Part shown: in pieces, positions 6,436-6,452 of the stretch
How positions within the stretch are numbered: position 1 is the first letter of the stretch
Layout of the letters: the number at the start of each line of letters is the position of its first letter
NCBI GenBank assembly: GCA_049680185.1
Contig: JBAUHI010000105.1
Location: 1 to 6,452, forward strand
Source: CAMLHU01 sp049680185
Lineage (GTDB): Bacteria; Gemmatimonadota; Gemmatimonadetes; Gemmatimonadales; GWC2-71-9
Direction of reading: 5' to 3'
DNA length: 6,452 bases
Translations under genes and position numbers: made by a program
The notes under the pieces: generated by a model
Database searches by the model: none
The model's input: the letters and a program-made list of their open reading frames with translations, nothing else
Told to the model about the DNA's origin: nothing

Positions 6436-6452
6436 CGTAGGGAGCGTCATCC

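Noticed and set aside
4467..6440. A 657-codon open frame on the plus strand covering almost all of herA.
   Set aside because: It mirrors the codon structure of herA, shows no domain, and ends across the intergenic repeats in a peptide (LTLTPGPSPCGRG) typical of spurious frames reading through the hairpin element.
1..6452. CRISPR arrays, tRNA or rRNA genes, transposases and attachment sites.
   Set aside because: I saw no regularly spaced direct repeats of CRISPR length, no structural RNA signatures and no transposase or integrase motifs. The only repeats are the heptamer array and hairpin at the right end.

Overview
The window is roughly two-thirds G+C, densely coding, and every convincing gene lies on the minus strand, so it reads right to left. 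It looks like the chromosome of a high-GC bacterium. The lineage cannot be fixed from the sequence. Intergenic heptad repeats and a 'CCCTCACCCCCGGCCCC…' hairpin element suggest an environmental phylum such as Gemmatimonadota, but that is a guess.

Layout in reading order. (1) 6452-6261: intergenic upstream DNA holding a GC-rich palindromic hairpin, a tandem array of seven heptamers with G-quadruplex potential, and a -10-like hexamer directly before the first gene. (2) 6260-4332: a HerA/FtsK-type hexameric DNA translocase with an unusual Walker A motif. (3) A 75-bp gap. (4) 4256-3063: an Mre11/SbcD nuclease with all phosphodiesterase motifs intact. (5) 3063-640: a Rad50/SbcC ATPase with intact ABC motifs and a CPTC zinc hook, coupled to mre11 by TGATG. 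(6) 656 to the left edge: a GNAT acetyltransferase, incomplete at its C-terminus, overlapping the end of rad50 by 17 bp and with a good Shine-Dalgarno site inside rad50.

Together this is a HerA-Mre11-Rad50-GNAT operon. Mre11-Rad50 forms the DNA-end-processing complex: ATP-driven Rad50 clamps DNA and controls the Mre11 nuclease. HerA is the translocase that, in archaea, sits in one operon with mre11, rad50 and the nuclease nurA. No nurA is visible here. The points most worth a second look are the divergent HerA P-loop, the missing NurA partner, the translationally linked and probably tandem-domain GNAT protein, and the fact that herA and mre11 lack Shine-Dalgarno sites but have TAnnnT hexamers 6-7 nt before their start codons, as in leaderless transcripts.
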